Shown: piece after piece, positions 7,001 through 14,641 of the stretch
Position numbering within the stretch: the stretch's first letter is position 1
How the letters are laid out: each line of letters opens with the position of its first letter
Origin: Kuafuiihalomonas sp039024635
Lineage (GTDB): Bacteria > Myxococcota > Kuafuiibacteriia > Kuafuiibacteriales > Kuafuiibacteriaceae
Reading direction: 5' to 3'
DNA length: 19,972 nt
Assembly (NCBI GenBank): GCA_039024635.1
Contig: JBCCQA010000048.1
Coordinates: forward strand, 1-19,972
Notes under the pieces: model-generated
The model's input: the letters and a program-made list of their open reading frames with translations, nothing else
What the model was told of the DNA's origin: nothing
The model's database searches: none
Made by a program: the position numbers and the translations under genes

Positions 7001-7615
7001 TCAGCGGCTCTCCGCCACCGCGTCCTCATCGATCTCCAAACCAGACTGGACGTCGATGTCGTAGCGGACGGTGAGGCGCTCCTCAGGGGGAAGCGAGATG
7101 TCTTCCTTTTGGGTGAAGACCACGTTCAAGAGATTGACCCGGCCTTCCCGGACTTTGAGCACGTAGCGCGACTTGACGGTGAAGCTGTAGCCCTCGGCGT
7201 AGCTGAAGATGCCGAAGGTGCCGCTGCGAACGGTCGCCTCGACCTCCAGGAGGTGCTCACCCGAATCCATGAAGCCCGAGTACAGACCGATGGTCTTGGT
7301 TCGCTCCAGCCCCTCCTTGCGGGTCAACAGCGCTTCTCCGTCCAGCACGTATCGAACGCTCCCCAGCTTGAAGCTCGCGCCCAAGGTGTTCTTGTGTACG
7401 AGGACGACGTGGGTACGTCCCACCTCGCCCGTGAGGGCCGTCTCCTTCAGCAGGTCGACCTCGGCGTCGGCGCTCTCGATCTGATCCGTCAGGGCGGTTA
7501 TCCGGGCCTGGAGTGCCTCCAGGCGCTGCACCGCGTCCATGTTCTCGGAAGAGGTCTGAGCCCCGGCCTCCGCACTGAGGCCCAAGCCGAGCACCAGCAG
7601 CCAGCCGCGCATCAT
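7001..7615 (-). CDS. Exported coiled-coil protein of unknown function
   Basis: The 204 residues from ATG 7615 begin with a signal peptide (MMRGWLLVLGLGL, cleavage probably after AGA near residue 19). A coiled-coil follows at about 28-58 (heptad-like LEALQARITALTDQIESADA). The rest, to about 190, is a beta-rich domain with alternating hydrophobic strands (GASFKLGSVRYVLDGE, HLLEVEATV, YSFTVKSRYVLKVREG), ending in an acidic tail. I do not recognise a named family. Myxobacterial genomes contain exported proteins of this architecture, but I cannot verify homology here. ATG 7615 fits the signal peptide; a longer form from 7684 would put 23 polar residues in front. TAACTC (7624-7629) is a possible -10 box eight bases before the start. 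The MutS-like ATPase gene follows 30 bases downstream. Confidence 0.78.
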   Translation of the reverse strand: MMRGWLLVLGLGLSAEAGAQTSSENMDAVQRLEALQARITALTDQIESADAEVDLLKETALTGEVGRTHVVLVHKNTLGASFKLGSVRYVLDGEALLTRKEGLERTKTIGLYSGFMDSGEHLLEVEATVRSGTFGIFSYAEGYSFTVKSRYVLKVREGRVNLLNVVFTQKEDISLPPEERLTVRYDIDVQSGLEIDEDAVAESR

Positions 7616-7734
7616 CGAGTTGGGAGTTATCACCGTTTCGAGTCCCGTGCGAGGGTCGCCCTTTCGGGCGCGCTCTTGGTCCATCGGCCAACTTCGGCTC
7701 GGCAGTAGCCGCCGTGACGAGGGTCGCGGTCCTG

Positions 7735-7770
7735 TTGCTCCGCTTGGGCGCTCGGGCTAGTCGGCCCCAA
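7735..7770 (+). promoter_or_regulatory. Promoter of proS, predicted leaderless
   Basis: TTGCTC (7735-7740), a 17-bp spacer and TAGTCG (7758-7763) put the transcription start on the A of ATG 7770. No Shine-Dalgarno sequence precedes the gene, since the upstream bases are GGCCCCA. The geometry is identical to the promoters of the kinase, hotdog and right-edge genes. Confidence 0.5.
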
Positions 7771-9233
7771 TGGCCAAGAAGGAGCGGGACCTCAGCCGCA
7801 TCACCCCCCGAGCCGAGAGTTACCCTGACTGGTACCAGGACGTGGTCCGGGAGGGTCAGCTGGCTGAGATCGCGGGGGTCGTCAAAGGCTGCATGGTCAT
7901 CAAGCCCAACGGCTACGCCATTTGGGAGAAGATGCAGGACGAGCTCGACCGGCAGTTCAAGGCCACCGGCCACCGGAACGCCTACTTTCCGCTTCTCATC
8001 CCCATGTCTTTCATCACGAAGGAGGCCGAGCACGTCGAAGGCTTCTCCCCTGAGCTTGCGGTGGTCACCGTCGCTGGGGGGGAAGACCTGGAGGAGCCCT
8101 ACGTCGTCCGCCCCACATCGGAGACCATCATCGGTCACTTCTTCTCCCAGTGGATTCAGTCCCACCGAGACCTACCCCTGCTCCTCAACCAGTGGGCCAA
8201 CGTGATGCGTTGGGAGCTCAAGACCCGGATGTTCCTCCGGACCACCGAGTTCCTCTGGCAGGAAGGCCATACCGCCCACGCCAGCCATGAAGAGGCCCAA
8301 GAAGAGGTGCAGAAGATGCTGCGCATCTACGCTGACTTCGCCCAGGACTGGATGGCCATGCCCGTGATCATGGGGCGCAAGACGGACTCCGAGAAGTTCG
8401 CCGGCGCCAGCGCCACCTTTTGCATCGAGGCCATGATGCAGGACGGAAAGGCGCTCCAGGCCGGAACCTCTCATGATCTCGGCCAGAACTTCGGCAAGGC
8501 CTTCGATGTGAAGTTCCAGAACGAGGGCGGCCAGGTAGAGTACGTCTGGCAGACGAGCTGGGGCGTGACGACGCGACTCATCGGCGCTTTGGTCATGACT
8601 CACTCAGACGACGACGGCCTGATTCTGCCGCCCAAGCTCGCGCCCTTGCAGTGTATCATCGTCCCTTTTTTCCGTAAGGACGCAGCCGAGAACACCCGCG
8701 TGAAAGAAGCCGGCGCCAAACTGGCCGAGACACTGAGGACGGCCGGCATCACCGTCCGCTTCGACGACGGCGATGGCGCCCCAGGGCCGAAGTTCTATCG
8801 CTACGAGCGAGAGGGTGTGCCCCTTCGCTTCGGCATTGGTCCCCGGGACCTGCAAAAGGGCCAGCTGGAGTTCAAGCGCCGCGATCTACCCGAGAAGAGC
8901 TTTGCCCCCTTGGACGACGCGGTGAGCTTTGCCCAGGCGCAGCTCGAGGAGATGCAGTCCGCCCTCTTCGACCGCGCTTTGGCGTTCCGTCAGGCCAAGA
9001 CCGTGGAGATCGACGACTACCGGAGCTTCAAAGAAGCCATGAAGTCGGAGGGGGGCTTCGTCCTCGCCCATTGGGACGGAACGCCGGAGACGGAGGCCAA
9101 GGTGAAGCGGGAGACCGGAGCGACCATCCGCTGCATTCCTCTGCCGGGACAGGGCTTGCCTTCCGATTCCGGAGTCTGCGTGGTGAGTGGACGCCCTTCG
9201 TCCCAGCGCGTGATCTGGGCCAAGGCCTATTGA
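7770..9233 (+). CDS. proS: Prolyl-tRNA synthetase, archaeal/eukaryotic-like type (ProS type 3)
   Basis: Charges tRNA-Pro with proline in the cytoplasm. The 487 residues follow the ProS type 3 plan: class II catalytic domain with GFSPELAVVT at 91-100 and RPTSETIIG at 114-122, motif 2 around RTTEFLWQEGHTAH at 157-170, GTSHDLGQNFGKAFDVKFQ at 232-250, and motif 3 in WGVTTRLIGAL at 264-274. An anticodon-binding domain follows from about residue 290, then the C-terminal domain ending in the characteristic AKAY. There is no INS editing domain, which sets it apart from E. coli-type ProS. In the C-terminal domain the cysteine positions of the zinc-binding members (HCG...C and CVxCG) read HWDG, T and CVVSG, so the metal site is mostly lost. 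The stop codon overlaps the start of the next gene. Confidence 0.97.
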   Translation: MAKKERDLSRITPRAESYPDWYQDVVREGQLAEIAGVVKGCMVIKPNGYAIWEKMQDELDRQFKATGHRNAYFPLLIPMSFITKEAEHVEGFSPELAVVTVAGGEDLEEPYVVRPTSETIIGHFFSQWIQSHRDLPLLLNQWANVMRWELKTRMFLRTTEFLWQEGHTAHASHEEAQEEVQKMLRIYADFAQDWMAMPVIMGRKTDSEKFAGASATFCIEAMMQDGKALQAGTSHDLGQNFGKAFDVKFQNEGGQVEYVWQTSWGVTTRLIGALVMTHSDDDGLILPPKLAPLQCIIVPFFRKDAAENTRVKEAGAKLAETLRTAGITVRFDDGDGAPGPKFYRYEREGVPLRFGIGPRDLQKGQLEFKRRDLPEKSFAPLDDAVSFAQAQLEEMQSALFDRALAFRQAKTVEIDDYRSFKEAMKSEGGFVLAHWDGTPETEAKVKRETGATIRCIPLPGQGLPSDSGVCVVSGRPSSQRVIWAKAY

Positions 9234-10201
9234 TGAAGGCGGTGTTCTACCGGGGCGCAGGTGGCCCGGAGGTCATTCGGCTGGAAGAACGCCCAGCGCC
9301 GGTGCCCGGACCCGACGAAGTCCTGATCCGGGTGGCAGGGGCGGGCGTGAATCGACCGGACATCATTCAGCGGAGAGGCTTCTATCCACCGCCCCCTGGC
9401 GTAACCGAGGTGCCCGGGCTCGAGGTCTCGGGCGCGGTCGAGGCCATCGGTACCCGAGTCACGGAGTGGAAGCCGGGTGATCGAGTGGCAGCCTTGGTCG
9501 CGGGGGGCGGCTACGCGGAGCTCTGCGTCGCGCCTGAAGGCCAGTGCTTGCCCGTGCCCGAGGCCCAGACCTTGGTGGACGCTGCGGCTCTGATCGAAAC
9601 GAGCTTCACGGTTTGGGCTCACCTCTTTGGGCGTGGCCGACTTCAGCCGGGAGAACGCCTGCTCGTCCATGGCGGCGCCTCCGGTATCGGCACCACCGCC
9701 ATCCAGATGGCCAAGCTCTGGGGATGCACGGTGGCCGTCACCGCCGGAACGGACGAACGCTGCCAGGCCTGCCTTGAGCTCGGGGCCGACCAGGCCATCA
9801 ACTATCGCACCCAGCGTTCGACCGACGTCTTGGGTGAGTCCTCGATGGACGTCGTCTTGGACATGGTCGGCGGCGAGATCTTGAACGAAAACCTGAAGGT
9901 GCTAGCGCCGGAGGGCCGACACGTGAGCATCGCTTTTCTGGGAGGCCAGGATGCGAAGATCGACGTAAAGCTCGTCATGACCAAGCGGCTCGTCCTGACC
10001 GGAGCCACGCTCCGCGCGCGCCCCGAACCCTTCAAGCGGGGTCTCAGGGACGAGATTCGAGAGCGGCTTTGGCCCTGGTTCGAAGAAGGGGCGCTTCGCC
10101 CGGTCATCAGTCACCGGTTGAAGCTCGCAGCCGCCGCCGAAGCCCAACAGATCCTGGAACGGAGCGAACACTTCGGGAAGGTCGTATTATTGTGCCGATG
10201 A
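9233..10201 (+). CDS. NAD(P)H:quinone oxidoreductase, zinc-independent MDR family (PIG3-like)
   Basis: A cytoplasmic medium-chain dehydrogenase/reductase that transfers hydride from NADPH to quinones or enones. The 322 residues show the quinone-reductase branch: MKAVFYRGAGGPEVIRLEE at the start, GVNRPDIIQRRGFYPPPPG at about 41-59, PGLEVSGAV near 64-72, and the nucleotide-binding HGGASGIGTTAIQMAKLWG at about 145-163. The PxxGxTxxPGLE region after the double-Pro stretch resembles human PIG3 and its bacterial relatives. No catalytic or structural zinc cysteines are evident. ATG 9233 shares its A with the proS stop codon (TGATG), so translation is probably coupled. A longer open frame from 9071 only overlaps proS. 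Substrate is inferred from family only. Confidence 0.93.
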   Translation: MKAVFYRGAGGPEVIRLEERPAPVPGPDEVLIRVAGAGVNRPDIIQRRGFYPPPPGVTEVPGLEVSGAVEAIGTRVTEWKPGDRVAALVAGGGYAELCVAPEGQCLPVPEAQTLVDAAALIETSFTVWAHLFGRGRLQPGERLLVHGGASGIGTTAIQMAKLWGCTVAVTAGTDERCQACLELGADQAINYRTQRSTDVLGESSMDVVLDMVGGEILNENLKVLAPEGRHVSIAFLGGQDAKIDVKLVMTKRLVLTGATLRARPEPFKRGLRDEIRERLWPWFEEGALRPVISHRLKLAAAAEAQQILERSEHFGKVVLLCR

Positions 10202-10232
10202 CGAGGTTCAGATCGAACTCCGTGACCGCACG

Positions 10233-11336
10233 CTAGGTGTCTAGGCTCTCCTCGTACAGGTCTTTCATCCGCTGAAGGGACGCGTTGGTCCGCTCTACCC
10301 ACTCGTTCTTCTCTCCGACCCGTTCCGCCATCTCCTTCGACATCTCGTAGACGCGAATGGCCTTCTTCACGAGGACCCGGACTCGCTTCCGGAGCTCTTC
10401 TCGGTAGACCATCTTGGCACTTTCATCGAGCGACTCGGGGACCGGCACGTCGAGCATCTGGGAGTGCAGCGTTTCGTAGAGACTTCCGATTCGGTAGCCC
10501 GCCGCGGTGGCCCATCCCGTGTGGCCGACCCGAATGGTCCGGATGAAGTTCGACTGCGCCCGAAGGAGTAGCTCGCACTTGGCCTCCAGCTCGTCGGCCA
10601 TGGCCTCGATCCAATGGGCCTCGTCTACCTCGGGCTCCGATAGGTCCTTCTCTTCGAACCACCGGGCGTAGATTTCCCCCAGGTAGAAACGGCTCTGTCC
10701 GATGAAGTAGTCGGCGGGAAGGTACTCCCGGTTTTCCTGCTCCTCGTGGAACTTGAGCGCCCGCATGAACTCGACCTCTGCCGTGGCATACTCCTCCTGC
10801 ATGAACATGCCGACGGCTTGCCCAACCCGAGCCTCCAGCTCCTCCATGACTTCGAGTTCTCCTCGCTGTCGGACCGCATAGAATGTGTCGGCCACTTGGC
10901 TCCAGCGCTCGAGCTTCGAATAAGAGAAAGCGGCTCTGAAGTAGGCGTCCTTGTGGCTCGGGCTCTCTGGGTGCTCGTCGATCACCTGCTCGAAGGCCGC
11001 AGCGGCCGACGCCCACTCGGCCAGCTTCTCGAAGGCGAGCCCTTGGTTGTAGGCCGCCAAGGCCGCGTACTTGGAGTCGGGAAACTCTTCGAGAAGCTTC
11101 GTATAGACCTTGACCGCCCGGTCGTAGGCTTGTTCCGCGTATTGGCCGTTGCCCAGCTCCAAGAGCTCTCGGGCGTCATAGGCGTCCAAGCCCGTCAACG
11201 GGTCGGGCTCGGCCCGGATGACCACCTCGTCCATCTGGAGGGGGCGCTCGGCCGTTCCCAAGGCGGGCGGGCGCCCAGTACTGGCGCACGCTCCCATTGA
11301 GGAAGCCGTCAGGACTGAGATAAGGCAGCGCCGCAC
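10233..11336 (-). CDS. TPR-containing outer-membrane lipoprotein
   Basis: The 367 residues start with a lipoprotein signal: MRRCLISVLTASSMGAC, with the lipobox MGAC and lipid-modified Cys17. The mature protein begins with a polar linker. Tetratricopeptide-like helical pairs follow from about 55 to 150 (LLELGNGQYAEQAYDRAVKVY, AAYNQGLAFEKLAEWASAAA, AYFRAAFSYSKLERWSQVAD). After that comes a longer helical region with two more TPR-like units and a charged C-terminal helix. Such proteins act as scaffolds for envelope complexes. The start is GTG, seven bases after the stop of ArsA-like ATPase 1, so this is the last gene of the ArsA-ArsA-TPR transcript. I considered a gliding-motility TPR lipoprotein such as GltE, but cannot show orthology. 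Confidence 0.88.
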   Translation of the reverse strand: MRRCLISVLTASSMGACASTGRPPALGTAERPLQMDEVVIRAEPDPLTGLDAYDARELLELGNGQYAEQAYDRAVKVYTKLLEEFPDSKYAALAAYNQGLAFEKLAEWASAAAAFEQVIDEHPESPSHKDAYFRAAFSYSKLERWSQVADTFYAVRQRGELEVMEELEARVGQAVGMFMQEEYATAEVEFMRALKFHEEQENREYLPADYFIGQSRFYLGEIYARWFEEKDLSEPEVDEAHWIEAMADELEAKCELLLRAQSNFIRTIRVGHTGWATAAGYRIGSLYETLHSQMLDVPVPESLDESAKMVYREELRKRVRVLVKKAIRVYEMSKEMAERVGEKNEWVERTNASLQRMKDLYEESLDT

Positions 11337-11343
11337 GCTCAGA

Positions 11344-12537
11344 TCATCGGACAGAACCGGCTCGGGATGAAGCGCGTCCCGACGAATGCACTGCGGCTAG
11401 GGTCAGCTTGCGCCTCAAGGCATCCAAACCGGCGAGGTCCGCCACGTCGACGTCGAGCTGCGGGATCAGGAAGATGGGAAGCCCCGTAGAGCCGGCCAGC
11501 TCCAGAGCTCGATCCCGAGCGACGGCGCGGGCATCGGCTGCGTCACACGCCGCGTCGTGTACCCGTTGGGCGAGGATCGGCGTTCCGCCGGCCCCTTCCA
11601 CGGCCTGCACCCACCCTTCGGGAAGGGGGCGACGAGGTCCGACATCTGGGAGGTCCAGCGGAGCCCGATTCAGGACGACGGCTGCTACGAGGGCACTCCG
11701 TGCCCGAAGCCGCTCTACGAAGGCCCCGGCCGCCACCACCCCGTCGGGCGTAGGCCGAGAGACCACGACGAAGCGGGTCGCTTCGGAGGACAACAGAGCA
11801 TCCACCGCCCGAGCTCGCTCACTGAAGCCGTCCATCATGGCTTGAAAGCCCTCCAAGAGCTGACCGAGCTGGCTCAGGATCTCGTTGCCGGTAAGGCGGG
11901 CGACGGTTCGGATGAAGAGTCCGGAGCCCACGTCGAAGAGCCGCCGCCCGACCGAGTTCTTCTGGGTCAGGGGCTCCAGCAACCACCGAGTCGCGTCGTT
12001 GCTGAGGGCATCGACGATCTTGTTGGGGGCCTCCAAGAAGTCTACTGCGTGATGGGCCGGGGGGGTGTCTAGGATGATGCGATCCAGCGGATCCGTCTCT
12101 CGATGAGCGAGTTGGTAGAGTTTCTCCATCGCCATGTACTCCTGGGAGCCGGCGAGCGCCGTCGACAGCGCTTGATACATGGGATTGGCAAGCAGGCGCT
12201 TTCGCCCTTCTTCGCTGGGATGGTGCCGAGCGACGACCTCGTCCCACGCCTGCTTGATGTCCAACATCATGGCCGAGAGTCGGGCCGGCGGCGCAACGAG
12301 CCGCCGAGATTCGAAAGCCTGGGCCGAGATGTCACTCTCGGTGTTCCCGATTTCGGGAAGGCCCAGCGCATTCGCTAGGCGTCGAGCCGGGTCGATGGTG
12401 AGGACCGCCGTTCGATGCCCGGCGTGAGCGCAGGCGAGACCGAGTGCACCGGCGGCCGAAGTCTTGCCAACGCCGCCCGGTCCCACGCAAACCAAGCAGC
12501 GCCCACCGTCCAGCAGGTGGTCGAGGTCCGTGCTCAT
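11344..12537 (-). CDS. ArsA/Get3 family ATPase 1 (lacks the signature lysine)
   Basis: A soluble P-loop ATPase of the ArsA/Get3 branch of the SIMIBI class, 397 residues. The nucleotide loop is VGPGGVGKTS at 18-27. The canonical P-loop lysine K25 is present, but position 20, where deviant Walker A motifs (GKGGVGKT) carry a signature lysine, is proline. The TIDPARRLANALGL segment (47-60) and LDTPPAHHAVDFLEAP (156-171) are the A'/switch regions. The second segment aligns with the DTAPTGHTLRLL box of ArsA/Get3, with the Thr-Gly-His core altered. The start codon overlaps the ArsA 2 stop codon as ATGA, giving coupled expression. Arsenite pump genes (arsB, arsR) are absent, so arsenic resistance is unlikely. 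The tail of the protein is Ser/Arg-rich. Confidence 0.92.
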   Translation of the reverse strand: MSTDLDHLLDGGRCLVCVGPGGVGKTSAAGALGLACAHAGHRTAVLTIDPARRLANALGLPEIGNTESDISAQAFESRRLVAPPARLSAMMLDIKQAWDEVVARHHPSEEGRKRLLANPMYQALSTALAGSQEYMAMEKLYQLAHRETDPLDRIILDTPPAHHAVDFLEAPNKIVDALSNDATRWLLEPLTQKNSVGRRLFDVGSGLFIRTVARLTGNEILSQLGQLLEGFQAMMDGFSERARAVDALLSSEATRFVVVSRPTPDGVVAAGAFVERLRARSALVAAVVLNRAPLDLPDVGPRRPLPEGWVQAVEGAGGTPILAQRVHDAACDAADARAVARDRALELAGSTGLPIFLIPQLDVDVADLAGLDALRRKLTLAAVHSSGRASSRAGSVR

Positions 12538-13457
12538 GCCAGCTCCATGTTGGGCGCGAGCGCCTCCATGCCGGCGCGGCCACGCTCCAAGCCCCCGAGT
12601 TCAGGGATGCAAACGATGGGCATTCGCGTGCCCTCCTCCAGGCGATGGGCCTCTTGCGCTGCCAAGCGCTGACGAGCGAGTGCGCTCCGCCCGGCCCGGA
12701 TCCAGGGCGTCCATCGCGCGTCTTCGTCCAAGCGGTCGAGGACGGCCCCCGACTCTGCCCCCAGCCCCTCCGTCGAGTAGCGATTGAGAAACATGACGCC
12801 AGGCTGCATCCGGAGGCGCGCGGTCATGGCCGCCTCGAGCTCCAGGGCCTCGTTGACGGGCATCTCTTCCGGTTGGGTGACGATGTGCAGACAGGTCTGC
12901 TCGCTCTCGATCATCTCGGCCATGCGGGTCGCCTCGAACTGCATACGACCCGATGGCGCCAGATCGGCCACGACACGAGACACGCTGAGGAAGGTCAGCG
13001 CATGGCCGGTCGCAGGCGCGTCGAGGATGATCCGGTCGTACTTGGGATAGCCGCGGTCATCGACCTCGGCCGTATGAAACCAGAACTTCCCGGCCATGGT
13101 GAACTCTCCCAAGGACGGAATGCTCCTTAGCAGGTACTTCACCAAACGGTTCTCGAAGACGATCCGGTAGAGCGTCTTGAAGCGAAGGACCATCACAGCG
13201 TACTCCTCGAGGGAGCCGGCCGGCGTCATGTTGCAAAGCCAAAGATTGTTGAAGACCTCTCTCGGCGTATCTCGGGCCGGCTCGACGCCGAGAACGCTCG
13301 AAGCCTCGTCGTGGGTGTCGACCTCCAGGAGCAAGGTGCGGTGTCCTGCCTCCGCGAACTTCCAGGCAAGGCCACAGGCGAGGGTGCTCCGACCGACGCC
13401 TCCTTTGCCGCCGACCACCTGGACCCGCTTCTCCAGGCGCGTTCGGAGGGCCTCCAC
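12534..13457 (-). CDS. ArsA/Get3 family ATPase 2 (P-loop lysine replaced by arginine)
   Basis: A 307-residue ArsA/Get3-type ATPase. The deviant Walker A reads GGKGGVGRST at 16-25. The signature lysine K18 is kept, while the canonical P-loop lysine is Arg23 (codon CGG, read directly). LEVDTHDEASSVLG at 44-57 and LDAPATGHALTFL at 145-157 are the switch segments, and D146-A-P-A-T-G-H matches the ArsA/Get3 box well. I chose GTG 13457 as start: upstream in-frame codons would run through the divergent promoter into the antisense of the hotdog gene, whereas GTG 13457 sits exactly at the predicted transcription start. Its stop overlaps ArsA 1 by four bases. The motif is complementary to that of ATPase 1, which suggests the two work as a heterodimer. 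Confidence 0.9.
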   Translation of the reverse strand: MEALRTRLEKRVQVVGGKGGVGRSTLACGLAWKFAEAGHRTLLLEVDTHDEASSVLGVEPARDTPREVFNNLWLCNMTPAGSLEEYAVMVLRFKTLYRIVFENRLVKYLLRSIPSLGEFTMAGKFWFHTAEVDDRGYPKYDRIILDAPATGHALTFLSVSRVVADLAPSGRMQFEATRMAEMIESEQTCLHIVTQPEEMPVNEALELEAAMTARLRMQPGVMFLNRYSTEGLGAESGAVLDRLDEDARWTPWIRAGRSALARQRLAAQEAHRLEEGTRMPIVCIPELGGLERGRAGMEALAPNMELA

Positions 13458-13524
13458 GGGGCCGGAATGACACGTTTGGGCCCACCCGTCGACGTTTTCG
13501 AAGCAAGCTGCTAACCGGGCCCGG
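13457..13524. promoter_or_regulatory. Symmetric divergent promoter pair for arsA2 and the hotdog gene
   Basis: The palindrome CGTCGACG (13487-13494) contains both -35 hexamers, TCGACG at 13489-13494 on + and TCGACG at 13492-13487 on -. On + the -10 is TAACCG (13512-13517) and GTG starts at 13524. On - the -10 is CATTCC (13469-13464) and GTG starts at 13457. Spacers are 17 bp each. Both start codons lie 33.5 bases from the palindrome centre. Neither gene has a Shine-Dalgarno sequence, so both mRNAs should be leaderless. The -10 on the minus side has CA instead of TA and is the weaker half. Confidence 0.55.
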
Positions 13525-14018
13525 TGCTGGACGAAGCGCTGCTTGCCGACTGCCCCTACGGGCCCGAAGGGCTGTTCATCGACGAAGTCTTGGAAGTCGA
13601 CCCTCAGGCCCGTCGGGTCGTGGCCCGGATGCCGACCCACGCCGAGCTGCCACTCACCCGCGCCCAGCGAGTCCATCCTCTTCGACACCCACAACACGTA
13701 GCAGCTGGCCTAATGGTCCACGTCACCGGGATCATGGGCTATCTCCACATGTTCCACATCGAGGGCCTCCGCCACCTCGACGGTTGGAGCGGCTTCGGCG
13801 TGCGCATCCACGAGGCTCGCTTCTCCCGAGTGGCGGAGGTCGGCCCGCCACTTCAGTTGGCCGTCGAGTGCGCAGGAGTGCGGCGGGTGGGAGAACGACT
13901 CTTCTCGCGCTACCGATTTCGATTTCATCAAGACGGCGAGCTGTTCTACCGAAGCGAGCAGTCCGCGGTGTGGACGAAAGTCGACGCTCAGGAGGGCGCG
14001 TCGCTGCCTCGTCCGTAG
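13524..14018 (+). CDS. Probable hotdog-fold protein (FabZ/thioesterase-like)
   Basis: The 164 residues resemble single-domain hotdog enzymes, which act on acyl-ACP or acyl-CoA thioesters. The first strands read FIDEVLEVDPQARRVVARMPT at 18-38, comparable with the dehydratase start (Asp-Arg-Val followed by a variable turn and VA). The region HPLRHPQHVAAGLMVHVTG at about 51-69 resembles the GHFPxxPxxPGV helix entry of FabZ, with His residues available for catalysis. The C-terminal strands (RVGERLFSRYRFRFHQDGELFY) end in the expected sheet. The exact reaction is not clear and a non-catalytic role is possible. It starts with GTG and has no Shine-Dalgarno. It is divergent from arsA2 and overlaps the next gene, convergent, by 31 bases (13988-14018). 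Confidence 0.75.
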   Translation: MLDEALLADCPYGPEGLFIDEVLEVDPQARRVVARMPTHAELPLTRAQRVHPLRHPQHVAAGLMVHVTGIMGYLHMFHIEGLRHLDGWSGFGVRIHEARFSRVAEVGPPLQLAVECAGVRRVGERLFSRYRFRFHQDGELFYRSEQSAVWTKVDAQEGASLPRP

Positions 14019-14641
14019 ACCTGGTCGATGATGGGCTCGAGAACCCCCGTCGGGACCAAGTGACTGTGGATGGGTCGCTCCAGAGCCTCCATCACCGTCC
14101 GAAGCTTGGCCACGTCGACGGTCTCGAATGCGACGAAGGCGGTTTCTTCCGAAACGAATATGACCAGGGCGCCCAAGCTTCGAGCCAGTGACTCGGGCAA
14201 AAGGCGAGCGGCCGCTCTATTCAGGTTGGCACGAGCGAACTCGACGGCGCTCGCCTGCTCGTGGGGCGTGGAAGGCGGGCTCTGGGCTGCAGCCAGAGGA
14301 TCGTTGCCGCTCCCCTGAATCTCTCGCTCGATCTGGCTGAGCTGGGCGAGGAGCTTCGGAACGTCGCCTCGGTTGGGCGAAGCCCGAAAGGCGCTCGCCG
14401 GAACCAAAGAGTGGGTCTTTCCGCGACGCCCCCCGACCAGACACAGGCCTTCGGCCAGCAGCTCGGCGTCGGCCTCCAGCGCCACGGTCTGACCCGTCTC
14501 GATGCTTTGCCCTTCCTCCAGCTCCGCGCCGAAGCTTCCATCCTCGACTCGCCAGGCCCGGCCTACCAAACGCTCGACCCGCACCGAGGCTCGGGCCATC
14601 CGATGAAGCTCAAGATGGGCGGGGTCCGGGCGTTCGCTCAC
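13988..14641 (-). CDS. Protein of unknown function with a GspE-N/MshEN-like C-terminus
   Basis: I do not recognise a named family for the whole protein of about 217 residues. The first 90 residues are beta-rich, with alternating charged and hydrophobic strands (ARASVRVERLVGRAWRVEDG, TVALEADAELLAEGLCLVGG). A Pro/Ser/Gln linker follows, then a domain of about 75 residues with the pattern LARSLGALVIFVSEETAFVA, a helix, VDVAKLRTVMEALERPIHSH, and VLEPIIDQVYG. That pattern resembles the end of the N-terminal domain of type II secretion/pilus ATPases (MshEN), here without any ATPase. I favour GTG 14641, whose GTGA overlaps the HEAT gene stop. GTG 14650 and ATG 14599 are alternatives. It is translationally linked to the HEAT-repeat gene. 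Confidence 0.75.
   Translation of the reverse strand: MSERPDPAHLELHRMARASVRVERLVGRAWRVEDGSFGAELEEGQSIETGQTVALEADAELLAEGLCLVGGRRGKTHSLVPASAFRASPNRGDVPKLLAQLSQIEREIQGSGNDPLAAAQSPPSTPHEQASAVEFARANLNRAAARLLPESLARSLGALVIFVSEETAFVAFETVDVAKLRTVMEALERPIHSHLVPTGVLEPIIDQVYGRGSDAPS

Noticed and set aside
9071..9232. N-terminal extension of the quinone oxidoreductase by 54 residues
   Set aside because: It overlaps the proS C-terminal domain in another frame, while the family starts at MKAVFYR with a coupled TGATG junction.
11344..13457. Arsenite efflux ATPase operon
   Set aside because: The two ATPases are separate, altered in the Walker A motif and without arsB, arsD, arsR or the metal-binding cysteines expected for arsenite ATPases.
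13524..13697. N-terminal extension of ArsA-like ATPase 2 up to 13697
   Set aside because: The added 80 residues are antisense to the hotdog gene, pass through the promoter region and show no similarity to the ArsA fold, which begins at the P-loop strand.
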